From positions 248,001 to 312,000 of the forward strand of contig JAXMAR010000002.1 in NCBI GenBank assembly GCA_046350295.1: DNA of 64,000 nt. Direction: 5' to 3'. Below are positions 1 to 10,133 of this stretch, one piece after another; the first letter of the stretch is position 1; each line of letters starts with the position of its first letter. A program made the translations under genes and the position numbers. The notes under the pieces were generated by a model. It did not search any database, was not told the DNA's origin, and saw only the letters and a list, made by a program, of their open reading frames with translations. This DNA comes from JAXMAR01 sp046350295 (lineage in GTDB: Bacteria; Planctomycetota; Planctomycetia; Gemmatales; Gemmataceae).

Positions 1-590
1 CCGTCCAGCTCGCGCGGCCGCGCCTTTACACGCAGACGCGCGAAATCGGGCCGGCGGCCGGCTCTTCACGATCCTCAAGCTGCGGACGATGATCCACCAG
101 TGCACCTCACTGGCCCACGCTGGTGCATCCCCGGCGATCCACGCATCACCCACGCATCGGCTTACCTGCTCCGCCGCACGCACATCGATGAGCTACCGCA
201 GCTCCTCAACGTGCTGCTCGGCCACATGAGCCTGATCGGCCCGCGCTCCGAGCGGCCCGAGTTCGTGGTGCAGCTCGAGCGCGCGATTCCGGGTTACATC
301 GCTGGGCGCGGCGTCCGGCGGCATCACCGGCCTGGCCCAGGTGCAGTTGCCGCCCAATACCGAGGTGGACGACGTACGCGAAAAGGTCGCCCTATGACCT
401 TTACTACCTCCGTCATGCCGGGCTGTGGCTCGACCTGCGCGTCCTTGGCGCCACGCTGACCCGGCTGCTCGGCTTTTCGTTCAGCCTGTCGCGCCGCGTC
501 TGGGGACTGCCCAATCCACGCCGGATCGAGGAAGCGACGATGCGGCCTCTGGGCGCCGTGGACACGTGGGAAGCGCGGCAGGCGGCGTGA
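1..590 (+). pseudogene. Bacterial sugar transferase (undecaprenyl-phosphate glycosylphosphotransferase), 5' partial, frame-disrupted
   Basis: Priming transferase that would move a sugar-1-phosphate from a nucleotide sugar to undecaprenyl phosphate at the inner membrane, starting exopolysaccharide synthesis. Pieces of the family signature appear in order but in different frames: YTQTREIG, FTILKLRTM, RRTHIDELPQLLNV, SLIGPRSERPEF, GITGLAQVQLPP and YDLYYLRHAGLWLD. The last piece leads to a stop at 588-590. At least three single-base indels are needed to join them. The N-terminal membrane part lies outside the window. An O-antigen ligase-like gene and a GT4 gene follow on the same strand, as in capsule/EPS clusters. 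The family call is firm. Whether the breaks are mutation or assembly error is open; all neighbours up to 8.6 kb are broken in the same way. Confidence 0.8.
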
Positions 591-634
591 TCACGTTTGG
601 CCCAGGGAGCCAGGACGCACCAAAGAGATGAACC

Positions 635-2019
635 ATGGGCTTCGCGCTTTTCATTCTCGTCAACGCCATGCTGTTCATCCGGCCCGGGAAGCCATGCCCT
701 GGCTCGGCGAGTTACCCGTCTATCTGATGGCGATCGTCGCCTGCCTGTTCGTCTCCATGCCGGCGATCCTCGAGATGTGCAAGCAGCGCCGCCGCGCCGT
801 GCCGCCGATCCTCCTGTGCGTCGCCGGCCTGCTGGTCGCCATCCCCGTCAGCGACATGGCGAATGGCAAAGGGGACGAGGTCATCGAGCACACGGTCGAG
901 TTCTTCAAGGTGCTGATCTACCTCGTGCTCCTCGTCAGCCTGCTGCCGCCGCACGCATTCGCCGCTTTGTCGCCTGGATCGGCGGCGTCTTCTCGGCCGT
1001 GACCGCGGCTGCTGGCCACGGTGCAATACCTGCCCATCGAGATCGCCGAGGCCAACGCCAGCATGCCGGAAACGCCGAAGGCCGAGGAGACCACGGTCAA
1101 CAAGAAGCCGAAGCAGCGGCGCCTTCGTGCAGGAGAAATACAAGGACCCGGAGACCGGCAAGATGGTCCCGGTGCAGCGCATCTGCGGCACTGGCCTCTT
1201 CAGCGACCCGAACGACCTCGGCCTCGTCCTCATCACCGGCGTGCCGATCGCCCTTTACTGGATGGCGCGGCGCGAGACCGGCGGCAAACGCTGGCTCTGG
1301 CTCCTTCCCCTCGCGGTCTTCTTTTACACGCTGATCCTCACCTCGTCGCGCGGCAGCATGCTTGCTCTCATGGCCGGGCTGGGCGTCCTCTTCCTCTTGC
1401 GTCACGGCAGGCGGCGCAGCGTCATGGTCGGCCTGGCCGTGTTCCCGGTGTTGCTGATCGTCTTCGCCGGGCGCATGACCGACTTCACGAGCAGCGAGGG
1501 GACGGGATCGGGGCGCATCCAGCTGTGGAGCGAGGGATTGTGGATGTTCCGCGAGGCGCCGCTCTGGGGCGTCGGCATGAACGAGTTTCGCGATGCGGCC
1601 CGGCTCGTCGCCCACAATTCGTTCCATCCACTGCTACGCCGAATTGGGGCTGCCAGGCGCACGCACGCTGTTCCCTCAGCCTTCGTGCTCGCTGCTCGCC
1701 ATGATTCGTCTGTCGCGCGACCTGGAGCGCATCGCCGACCCCGAGCCTGCAAGCTGCACCCGTTCCTCATGGCATTCTTCGTCGCTTTCCTGGTCGGCAT
1801 CCCCTGTTCCTGTCGCGGGCCTATGTCGTGCCGACCTACACCGTGCTCGGCCTGATCGTCGCCTATTTGCGCGTCGCCACCGCGGCGGAGTCGGAGCCGG
1901 TGGCGACCGAGCCGAAGCGCCGGCGGCTCTTCGGCGGCCGCTCTGGACGCTCGCCTGCGCCAGCATCGGCTTTGATCGCCGCCGAGGCCTTTTGCCGCAC
2001 CTTCCACGTGGGGAAATGA
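635..2019 (+). pseudogene. O-antigen ligase/polymerase-like membrane protein, frame-disrupted
   Basis: Polytopic membrane protein of the O-antigen ligase (WaaL/Wzy) type, expected to polymerise or ligate glycan repeat units at the periplasmic face. A start at 635 gives a first hydrophobic helix (GFALFILVNAMLF). The frame then changes near 690 and again near 1100. The longest clean piece, about 1127-1620, carries the family region GLFSDPNDLGL, several hydrophobic helices, the SSRGSML motif and the ligase-like GRIQLWSEG and GVGMNEF motifs. A C-terminal piece (about 1828-2019) has one more helix and a basic tail. It sits between a sugar transferase and a glycosyltransferase, which fits an EPS operon. 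Multiple indels break it; polymerase versus ligase cannot be decided. Confidence 0.7.
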
Positions 2020-2021
2020 CG

Positions 2022-3183
2022 ATGCCGAGATCGCGCCGCCTGCGCGTGCTGCACCTGACGCAGGGGCTGGACATGGGCGGGCAGGAAAAGCTGCTGGTCG
2101 AGTTCGCCCGCCACGCCGACCGGGATCGCTTCGACCTCACCTTCGCCAGCCTGAGCGGCAAGGGGCCCTTGAGCCGGGACATCGAAGACCTCGGCTGGCC
2201 GGTCGAGCGCTCGACGCGGCCTCCGGCTTGCGGCCCTTCTCGCCTTTCGGCTCGCGGCGCGCAGCGCTGGCCGATCGACGTCCTGCACACGCACAACAAC
2301 CGGCCCCTCGTCTACGGAGCCGCCGCGGCCCGGTTGGGGGCGTGCGCCCGCTTCATCCTCCACACGCGGCACGGTCAGAGCCGGCAGCACGCGGCGGCAA
2401 CAGCGGCTTGTCAGCGTGGCGTCGCGTTGCGTCGACGCCTTCGTCTGCGTCTCGGAGGACAGCGCGCGGTTGAGCGTCGCGCAGAACATCCCGGCCTGAT
2501 CGTAGCCGCCGGATCTGGAACGGTATCGACACGCGGCAGCGCTTTCTGCGCCGGCCCGGGCGGATGGTCCGGCGTTGATCGTCGCCCGCCTGAGCCCCGA
2601 GAAGGACATCGAGACGCTGCTGCGCGGCGCGGCTCGTGGCGAGCGGGATCCGTCGTTCCGCCTGGAGATCGCGGGGACGGTCCGTGTCCGCCAGCTCGAA
2701 AGGCCCTGCGCGCGGCTGGGTCTGCGCGGCGTCGTGCGTTTCCTGGGCATGCGGGACGACGTCGCCGACTTGCTGAAACGGGCGCGGCTCTTTGTGCTGT
2801 CGTCGATCTCGGAGGGGGTGTCGCTGACGCTGCTCGAAGCGATGGCATGCAGGTTGCCCGGTCGCGACGCGGGTGGGGGGCAATCCGGAGGTTGTCCAGG
2901 ACGGAGAGACGGGAATCCTGGTTCCCGCACAAGCCGGAGGCGTTGGCGGATGCGCTGCTTCGCCCTTCACGGCGACATTGAGTTGCGTGAACGGTTCGGA
3001 AGAGCAGGAGGGCGCCGCGTCGAAGTGGAATTCGACATTGGGCAAATGGTGAGAAAATATGAGGCGACCTACGCGGGCCTCTCGGGGCAGAAGAATCCTG
3101 TCGGAGAAGGCGGCTCCGGCGTCACTGTGGACAGGTCTGACCGTGCTTATCCGGCTCGCTATCTTCGCGGCAAGAGACGTTGA
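2022..3183 (+). pseudogene. Glycosyltransferase family 4 (GT-B), frame-disrupted
   Basis: Retaining GT-B glycosyltransferase for glycan assembly. The start at 2022 gives LRVLHLTQGLDMGGQEKLL, the typical GT4 N-terminus with the Gly-Gly acceptor loop. The nucleotide-sugar domain is read in another frame from about 2575: VARLSPEKDIETLL, FLGMRDDVADLL and the EGVSLTLLEAMAC segment containing the EX7E-type motif. Indels near 2210, 2400-2570 and 2870 break the frame. The end at 3183 is approximate. It follows the ligase-like gene after two bases, consistent with one operon. Family assignment is strong; the donor and acceptor cannot be read from the sequence. Confidence 0.75.
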
Positions 3184-3484
3184 GCGCGGAGCCGAAGTTC
3201 AATCGGACTTGGCGGTGGCGCTGCGATTCCGCGATGAGACGAGCGCTGCTCGTCGTCGATTTCCGCGCCGATCTCCGCCTGGTGATCGAAGTAATACGCG
3301 AGCCGCGGAATGCACCTCGGCGGAGCTAGATGCGGATAGTGGATGACGATCTCATCCGCCGAGCAGCCGTGGTTGAGGTAGTCAACGACGATCTGCGACA
3401 CGCGGATGCGCGGCAGACGGGACAAGCGGGCCGGCCCGGCGTCGATCTTCTCTATGTGGGGATATGAAACCGCTGCGCTATCAT
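3159..3484 (-). pseudogene. DUF433-domain protein (putative VapB-type antitoxin), frame-disrupted
   Basis: The minus strand encodes the DUF433 pattern: YPHIEKI, LPRIRVSQIVVDYLN, CSADEIVIHYPHL and AYYFDHQAEIGAEID. DUF433 proteins are small winged-helix-like proteins often paired with PIN-type toxins. A frame change falls between the PHL and AYYFDH segments. A second likely one lies near the start, where an ATG at 3484 is one base out of frame with YPHIEKI. No PIN gene is seen next to it. The basic tail after the core domain may be read-through. Converges on the GT4 gene. Confidence 0.55.
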
Positions 3485-3819
3485 CACGTTCCGAAGGCCG
3501 CGGCCAACGTCGCAACGAAGCTGATGATCTTGGCATACGCTTTGGAAGTTCAACGCAAGCGACCTTCCGCGACAACCCGAAGAAGGGCAGCACAGCAGGA
3601 ATCGAGCCCTCACAGGGTCGGGCGTAATCACACTCTACGCCTTTTACCAATTTTCCGCCTTTCCGGCTTGAGGGAAATCGCGTCCTGCGCAGGTTTCCTT
3701 GCCGCGCAAGCTTTCCGTCTCCGATACGTTCCTCAGCGTCGGTTGGGTTTGACTGGTCTTTTTCCCGCGCTTAGAATTGAAAGGAGGCCAGGGACGGCCC
3801 GCCGCGTGAGGATTTCGCC

Positions 3820-4356
3820 ATGTGGTACTACAATTCCGACCACCCACTTCGCCGCTATTTCTCCGGCTTGACCGAACAGGCGTTCATCGAGGGGGTCGGT
3901 ATGGCTGACCCCGAGGTCATTGACTACCTTTCACTTCTCCTCGCTCGCTTTGTTCCACATCGACGCGATCAACCGACTCTGCACTCGCAGACGGGTCGCC
4001 GTCTGGAGGAAGTGGCCGACATGCTGCTGGAGGCGGAGGCGATGCCCCCCGCGAGCCGGACAAGCCGCGAAGTCCACCGGCACATCGGCGACTACACGCT
4101 CTTCTGGACCGGCGTCTATCCCGAAGACGCTCAAGCGGCTGCGCGCTTCCTGGCAGAAGGACAACTTCATCGATTACTGTCAGCAGGGCAAACGCTCCCT
4201 ACCTGATCGCGGAGCAAGTTCGAGGACGATCCGTACAAGGAAGAAGCCCCGGTGCTCCGGCGCCTCAGCGAGCAATTCGAGGTCTGCGGCTATGGCCTGA
4301 CCCAGGTTCGCAAGGAGTGGGAGAGGGCGCGGGCGAATCCACATCGCTTAGAGTGA
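3820..4356 (+). pseudogene. Conserved hypothetical protein, frame-disrupted
   Basis: About 175 residues if three or so indels are repaired. Readable parts are MWYYNSDHPLRRYFSGLTEQ, ADPEVIDYLSLLLARF, RLEEVADMLLEAEAMPP, HIGDYTLFWTGVYPE, FIDYCQQGKRSY and PVLRRLSEQFEVCGYGLTQ, ending at a TGA at 4354-4356. The residue pattern is coherent across frames, so this was one cytosolic mostly helical protein without signal peptide or membrane segments. I do not know a named domain. It resembles conserved planctomycete proteins of unknown function, but that is recollection and not a search. Translation probably starts at the ATG at 3820. Confidence 0.5.
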
Positions 4357-4390
4357 CATTCACCTGTCAAACGGCTCGCGCTCGGTTCGA

Positions 4391-4864
4391 TCATGAAGCC
4401 CATTCTTCTCGGAGGTCGAGCAGCGTCGGCCGAAAACCGAAGACATGCTCCGCCTTGCCCAGGTCCCAGCGCCGGCGCCGCGCCGACCTGCGTCACGATC
4501 CGAAGCCGACGCCTTCCGCGAGCAGGGCGCCGCGGTAGCCCTCACCAGTTCAGGAAAAGGGGCGGTCGATCGGCTTGGCGATACGCGAGAGGCCGTGATT
4601 GCGGGCGAAATGGGCGCAGGCAATCTCGGCCAGGCGCTTGGTGACCACACGCGAAAACCGGATGAGCCTCAATTGTCCCAAGGGGCCTGGCGACTTGCGA
4701 GGTCCGTCGCCGGCAAATCCGTCTCGCTGCGCTTGCGTGGACGACGGTCGCGTCCTTATGATGGCATGCGTGTTTTTCCCGGTTCCGGGCCCACTCCTCC
4801 CGAGGATCAACCGTGAAGAAGCCCATCCCTCTCCTTTCTCGCTGATCCTGCTGGCCTGTCTCAC
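4391..4864 (-). pseudogene. Possible remnant of an NAD-dependent epimerase/dehydratase (C-terminal part)
   Basis: On the minus strand the frame ending at 4391 reads RRWDLGKAEHVFGFRPTLLD, which matches the C-terminal end of extended SDR epimerases (skAxxxLGfxP pattern). Upstream on the same strand, in another frame, is TKRLAEIACAHFARNHGLS. This resembles the K-x3-E-x5-ar-x3-glS stretch that follows the catalytic YxxxK in these enzymes. The middle is short and frame-broken, and the Rossmann N-terminus is not seen. It is most likely a decayed or badly assembled gene fragment; confidence is limited. Confidence 0.35.
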
Positions 4865-7181
4865 TCACCTGTCCGCAATGGCGGCGGCTTCCCGGCCGGC
4901 GGCGGCGGCGAGCCGCGCGCGGCGTCGCGCCGGACGGCTTGCTATGGCGCCGCCTTCGACGCCGAGCTGAAGAAAATCGGCCAGATCTCCCCCGAGGACT
5001 TCCGCCCGCCGCTACCGCGCTTCAAGGGACTACCTCCCCGGGCTCGACTGGGATCCGCCAGCGCTACCTTTTTCGATCGCTTCGATCTCGATCCCAACGC
5101 CAAAGACGCCAAGGTCCGCGCCCGCGGCGACGAGGAGCGAATGCTGCCGCGAGGCGGGCGCGCTCTCGGCAAGCCGATCGCGGAAGGGGAGCCGGATCTA
5201 TGTATCGCCGCATGCCCGCTTCGACTTCCGGCTCACCAAGAACGAGATGGACAAGTTCAAGCGCAACGGTTTCGTCGTCAGCGAGCCGCCTCGGCAGCCG
5301 GGCTCACCCTGCTTCTACCGCCTCTACAAGCGGAAGCCGCGCCTGCCGGTATTCATCAGCAGTGACGCCGTCCTGCACGCCTGGCATCGCAGCTACGACG
5401 CTCTGCTCGAGGAGATCGGACGTCGATGCTCATCCCCGCCCTCGACGAGATCCGGCCGCGATGGCCGCCAAGGTCGAGGACGCCCGCCGCGGCGATCGCT
5501 CCGCCTGCCGGGCGCCGCCGACGCCGACGCTTCACCTCGCCGTCGCCCGCTCGCTTCTGGCCAACGCGCCCGTCAAGACCGTCCTGGGCGATGATGATCA
5601 GGGTCACGCGGACCCTGGACGCCTGCCGCTCCCTCAGCTTCATGGACGTCGATCTCTTCGGCGCCCAGGCGCAGTTCGACTTCTCTCAGTTCAAGGTCCG
5701 CGGCCATTACGAAAAATCCGAGGAGCTGAAACGCTACTTCAAGGCGATGATGTGGTGCGGCCGCGTCGGCCTCACCGTCGACGGCGACCAGCGCCAGCTT
5801 CGGCTCCGCCCTGGTCACCTGCACGACCTGCTCCAGCGGCTCCGGCGGCGCAGCTTCGAGCGTTGGCGCCAGTTCGACGCCATGATCCAGACCTTCGTCG
5901 GCGGGCCGACTCCCTCACCTTCGCCCAGTTCCGGCGAAATGCTGGCCAGCGCCGGCTTCCGTTCCCCCGCGGAATTGGGCGATGAGGCGGCCCTCGGCTG
6001 CAACTGCGGCTTCGCGGCAAGACCGGCGCCCCCGAGGATCCGGGATGAGGCGGGGTGTCGCCGCCGCTCACCTTTTGGGCCAGCTTCGTCGTCGATAGCT
6101 GGGCCACGTCCAAGGTGGTGTACGGCGATATCAAATGGAACGAGGACTACGTCCGCCCCGCATCCGTCCTGCCTCGACGTCAGCTTCGCGCGCGCTTGCC
6201 AACGATCACACCGTCCCGCTGCTCGTCGAGCCGCATCACGAACCCGACCGGCCGCAAGTTCCGCGACGGGCTCAGCTACCAGCACAACCGCCGCCGTCCG
6301 CGAAACGCTCGACGCCAAGCCTCCGCGGCATTGGCATCGAGAACCTCTACACCGGCTGGCTCGGCTGCCTGCGCCGTCGCCGCCGACCACCGACACGAAG
6401 TTCCCGCAGGCGATGCGCACGCGCGAATGGGCCATAAGAAGACGCTCCAACACGCAGCACCCTCCTGGACACGCAGCTACGCCACGATACCATCCTCTAC
6501 GTCAAGCAGTCCTACACCCGTCCCCGGCTGTTACACCCGGCCGGCTTCGTCGAGCCCGTGCCCGCATTCGGCAGGCGATGGAAGACATGACGGCCCGCGC
6601 TGCGGCTTCATCGAGGAGACGCCTTACCCGCAGCGGCGGCCATCCGCGACCGGCAGGCGAAGTTCCTGCGCGGCTTCAGCACGAAGATGACCACCTTGCG
6701 CGGCATCGCGGAAAAGGACTCCGCCCGCAGTCCTTGAGCAAGCGCGAGGAGACCGCCTTCCGAGGACGTGATCGAAACCAGTCAGCCGCCCGCTTCGGCT
6801 CCGGCTCCATCCTCGTCTATCAAGGCTGGTACCCCAACCTCTTCTATCTCGGCGCCAATGACTCGCTGAAGTGGGACGCCCTCGTCGCCGACGTCCCACA
6901 CCAATCCCCCCTTCCCCGCTCGACGGCGACCCCGCTGCGTGCTGCACCAGGGGGTCGGCAGGTCGACCTCCTCCTCGTCGCCGTCGATAGCGGCAAGGAC
7001 CGCATGGTCTACGCCGGACCGGTTCTCAGCCATTACGAGTTCGAGATGCCCGGCGTTACCCGCAAAGCCGACTCCGAATGGAAGAAAAGACCTGCGCGAC
7101 GGCCACGCCCGCCGCCCCGAATGGACCGCAGGCTACCTTGTGCCCGGTATAACAGGGAAGCCAAGTCGGTATCACGACTGA
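4813..7181 (+). pseudogene. DUF3160-family secreted protein, frame-disrupted
   Basis: Large (about 790 residues) protein of the DUF3160 family, whose biochemical function is unknown. Segments characteristic of the family appear across all three frames: KFKRNGFVVSE, PVFISSDAVLHAWHRSYDAL, ARSLLANAPVKTVLGDD, LFGAQAQFDFSQFKVRGHYE, LYVKQSYT-like pieces and GSILVYQGWYPNLFYLGAND. The tail reads VAVDSGKDRMVYAGPVLSHY and ends at a TGA at 7179-7181 after WTAGYLVPG. A GTG start at 4813 gives a short basic N-terminus followed, out of frame, by a signal-like stretch. More than eight indels are needed to restore the frame, the highest density in the window. Confidence 0.75.
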
Positions 7182-7330
7182 TCGCGATGGATGTGCAAGT
7201 CTGTAACATATTAGTATGGAACGACTTGCGTCAATAAGATTCCGAGGGAGTTTTTTGGTCACGGGGACGCGACCGGCGACTACTGGAAGGGAGTGGCCTT
7301 TTTCTCTCCCCCCCCTTTCGGAGTCCTGCC

Positions 7331-7708
7331 ATGTGCTGCATCGCTTTTTCTTCGTCGGGGCGCTCTTCGCCCTCGCCTTGTTGCTGTGCACGGCCGGCGT
7401 TTCCTTTGCCGATTTTGCCGCCATCGCCCTATTCGCCGTCGACCGGCCGTTACGGCTACTCGTATGGTCAGCCGACACGAGGAGTCGCCGAGACGGTCGC
7501 TCTAGGATCATTGCAACATGTCGGACGCTCGCATCGTTGTCTGGCCGAGAACGGTTTCGTTGCCCTGGCACTGGGGGACACCCGCGGCGCCTACGGCTAT
7601 GGTTGGAGCACGGTCAGCCGAGCGGCGGCGGAGCGGATCGCCCTCAACCAGGCACGGGGCCGGACCGGCGGCGTCTATGTCGCGGCGTGGGCCTACTCGG
7701 GCGAATAA
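7331..7708 (+). pseudogene. DUF4189-domain secreted small protein, frame-disrupted
   Basis: The end of the gene reads AENGFVALALGDTRGAYGYG and GVYVAAWAYSGE, with the alternating Ala-rich helix and Gly/Tyr strands of DUF4189. Before it is STGRYGYSYGQPTRGVAETV in the same frame. A signal-peptide-like stretch (FFFVGALFALALLL) followed by FADFAAIA is one frame away, so at least one indel lies near 7420; another falls near 7510. DUF4189 proteins are exported domains of unknown role. The Cys pairs usual in this domain are not all visible because of the breaks. Confidence 0.6.
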
Positions 7709-8637
7709 CGCCCTCGCCGATTCGATAGGATACGGGATGAATCGTTAACCTTAATTGTCGACCTCGCGCCCGACGTCGCGTTATTCCGCGGCCCGGCGCC
7801 GGAGGGTCGCCCCTTTTCGCGCTTACCACTCGTGAACTATCCCCACCGCATCCGCCTTCGCGCGCCCCTGGGAAATGCCTTCCCGAAGAGACCATCGATC
7901 CGGAGCGGACCTTGCCCGCTGCCAGGACGGTCACGATGCCGGGAACGCTCCACGAGCAGGCTGACCGGCTTCACGGGCAAGGCTTTGTGCGCCGCAACTT
8001 TGGCTATCCCGGCCGCATCGATTCCGCAAGGAACGCTGGCTCACGATGGACGACGTCCGCGGGCGCCCGCGGACGTCGCCTCAACGGTCACGATCTGGGG
8101 CGAGGAGTCACTGGCCGGGCGGCTTACGACGTCACGCAGATTCTCGGTCCCGCGCAATCGTTTCGGAGATAGAATCTGACCGCGAACGACGACACCGCCG
8201 GCCTGGCGGGCGAAGCTGGTGGAGGAGTGCGTGCCCTCGCCTATCTCGCGGACGTCGAGGCACGGCGTCTCGGCCAGCGTCGAGGTTACCGGGGGCGTGG
8301 AAGGGGAGAGTGCGGAGCCGCTCGATCTCTATGCCCTGATCGACCGCCGCAATGTCCCATTATCAGACGGTCTCGGCCGGAGAGCGGTTTTCTTTTTCAA
8401 AAAAAAAAAAAAAAAAAAAAAGCGCGCAAACAGAAAAAGTGTGGTAGTCTGGCGCTCCCAGATCTGGTACGCTGTCGAGGTCATCGGTATTCCCTGGCCG
8501 ATCAGCTTGCTCGTGAACAAGTTTCCACAGTCAAAATCCAACACGCGGGCAAAACCGCCTTGGGCGGGTTCTCGTCGTTGTACGGTGATACGGCTCCTTC
8601 CAGAAAGGTGCAAGGTTGGGCAATGGGTTCTCTCACG
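7709..8637. other. Gene-poor stretch; no supportable gene
   Basis: There is no continuous coding frame with a recognisable domain on either strand. Some pieces look protein-like (for example GFVRRNFGYPGRIDS near 7990 and EPLDLYALIDRRNVPLSD near 8320, in different frames), so one or more indel-broken genes may lie here. None could be named. A 23-base poly-A run sits at 8399-8421. The quality change between broken genes upstream and mostly intact genes downstream falls in or just after this stretch. Confidence 0.5.
8399..8421 (+). repeat. Homopolymer run of 23 A
   Basis: A run of 23 consecutive A residues, preceded by TTTTTC, in DNA that is otherwise very GC-rich. It lies inside the gene-poor stretch that separates the frame-broken region from the DUF2330 array. 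It could be a real low-complexity tract or an artefact of scaffold joining or polishing. Confidence 0.9.
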
Positions 8638-10024
8638 ATGCGGCCTCGCTGGCTGCTGACCTTGGCGGCGGCTTTGCCGCTTCGGCCGGCTCGCCGCGGC
8701 CTGCTGCTACTTCTCCGCCAAGAACGCGGATGTATTGCAGCCGGCCCAGAAGGTGTTCCTCAGCTACGACCCGGCCGAGAAGGTCGAGACGTTCACCGTC
8801 CAGCCGAAGTTCGAAGGCAACGCCCTCGACTTCGGCATGGTCATCCCGACGCCGACGCAGCCCAAGCTGCACGAGATGCCCAAGGAGTTCTTCAAGCACC
8901 TCGCCATTTACACGATCCTCAAGAAACGCGAGTTCGCACAGAGCAGCAAGCTGCTGCCCATCTATCCGCGCGGCGGCGGCTTCGGCCGCGGCGGCTTCCC
9001 TGGCGTCATGCCCGCCATGTCGGCCCCCGCCGACGCCAAGTTCGCGCCGCCCGCCCCCCCGCCCGTCCGCATCCTCGACGCGGGCGTGGTCGGCTCCCTC
9101 GATTACAAAGTCCTCGAAGCCGACCGGGCCGACGCCCTCTTCGACTGGCTCAAGGACCACAAGTACCAGTACTCCGGCGACGAGGCGACCCTCGACTACT
9201 ACGTGAAGAAGAAGTGGTTCTTCACCGTCATGAAGATCGACACCATGGCGATGAAGAAGAACAAGGACGGCAGCTACGCCGGCGAAGTGACGCCGACGCG
9301 TTTCCAGTTCGCCAGCGACAAGTTCATCTACCCGCTCAAGATCACGCAGATCAGCGTCAAGGACAAGACCGAGGCCCTGATCTACGTGCAGGCGCCCCAC
9401 AAGGTCGACCTGCCCGGCGACTGGACCTACCAGTACACCTGGCTGCCGATGTTGCAAGCGGCGACCGGCTGCACGCCCGGCGGTATCCAGGGGGGCGGCG
9501 AGGAGTGGGTCAAGGCGCTCGGGGCGCAGGTTCCGGTCCTGCTCAAACGCGCGGGCGATCTGGGCTTCCGTTTCATGCCGGGACAGCGCCCGGCGCCGAA
9601 CGCCAAGGGTCACATCCCGACCACCATGGAATGGGCGCGCAAGCTGACCGCGAGCGATATCAAGGTGCTCAAGGGGGAATCGCCTTACAGCGAGAAAGTT
9701 CCCGACGTGGATGAAGGCTTCACCCAGGCCGACATGAAGGATCCCAAGCGGTCGGCGGCGATCACGAAAATCATCCAGGCGCGGCTGGCCAGGGCTCAAA
9801 AGGAGCGACCCTTCGGTTTCGCGGTCCGGCATGTTCCCGACGAGGACGTGAAGGGCCTGACGCAGCTCGCCGGCCACCTGCAGGACGGCCTGTTCATCAC
9901 CAAGTTCCGCAAGATCTTCTGCCGGGACGAGATGAACGACGACCTCGTTCTCGTGCCGGCCCGCGAGGGGGAGCAGACGGATACCTCCGAATATCAGGAG
10001 ATCCTGCCCACCTCGCCTCCGTGA
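8638..10024 (+). CDS. DUF2330 protein, array copy 1 (frameshift in signal peptide)
   Basis: First of six tandem DUF2330 genes. The ATG at 8638 begins a signal-like peptide (MRPRWLLTLAAALPLRPA). The mature sequence starting ACCYFSAKNADVLQPAQ is one frame away, so an indel lies near 8690-8700. The intact part runs to 10024. It shows the FEGNALDFGMVIPTP core, a Gly/Ala/Pro-rich linker near residue 100-145, ATGCTPGGIQGGGEEW, and a C-terminus ending EYQEILPTSPP. DUF2330 proteins are predicted exported and of unknown function. The total length of 1387 nt is not a multiple of three. It belongs to the subgroup with NADVLQ/LSYDPAEK, like copies 2 and 3. A REP-like palindrome follows the stop. Confidence 0.85.
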
Positions 10025-10030
10025 GCACGT

Positions 10031-10086
10031 AGCCGAAGTCGTGAGACTTCGGCTCGTTGCGCAGAGCCCCGTTCACCGCGCGGGGC
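10031..10086. repeat. Palindromic repeats after DUF2330 copy 1
   Basis: Two hairpins lie between copies 1 and 2. At 10031-10054 arms AGCCGAAGTC/GACTTCGGCT flank a GTGA loop, preceded by GT so that a GTAG tetranucleotide starts at 10029. At 10066-10086 GCCCCG and CGGGGC flank a 9-base loop. The same two designs recur after other copies, and the second type also occurs outside the array. They may stop transcription or stabilise mRNA ends, but neither has a T-tract. Confidence 0.8.
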
Positions 10087-10133
10087 GAATCGATACCGCA
10101 TAAACGAGTTCGACAACTTTCCGGGAGTGATTC

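Noticed and set aside
3464..3871. Plus-strand frame over the DUF433 gene
   Set aside because: Arg/Ala-rich shadow; the minus strand has the recognisable DUF433 pattern.
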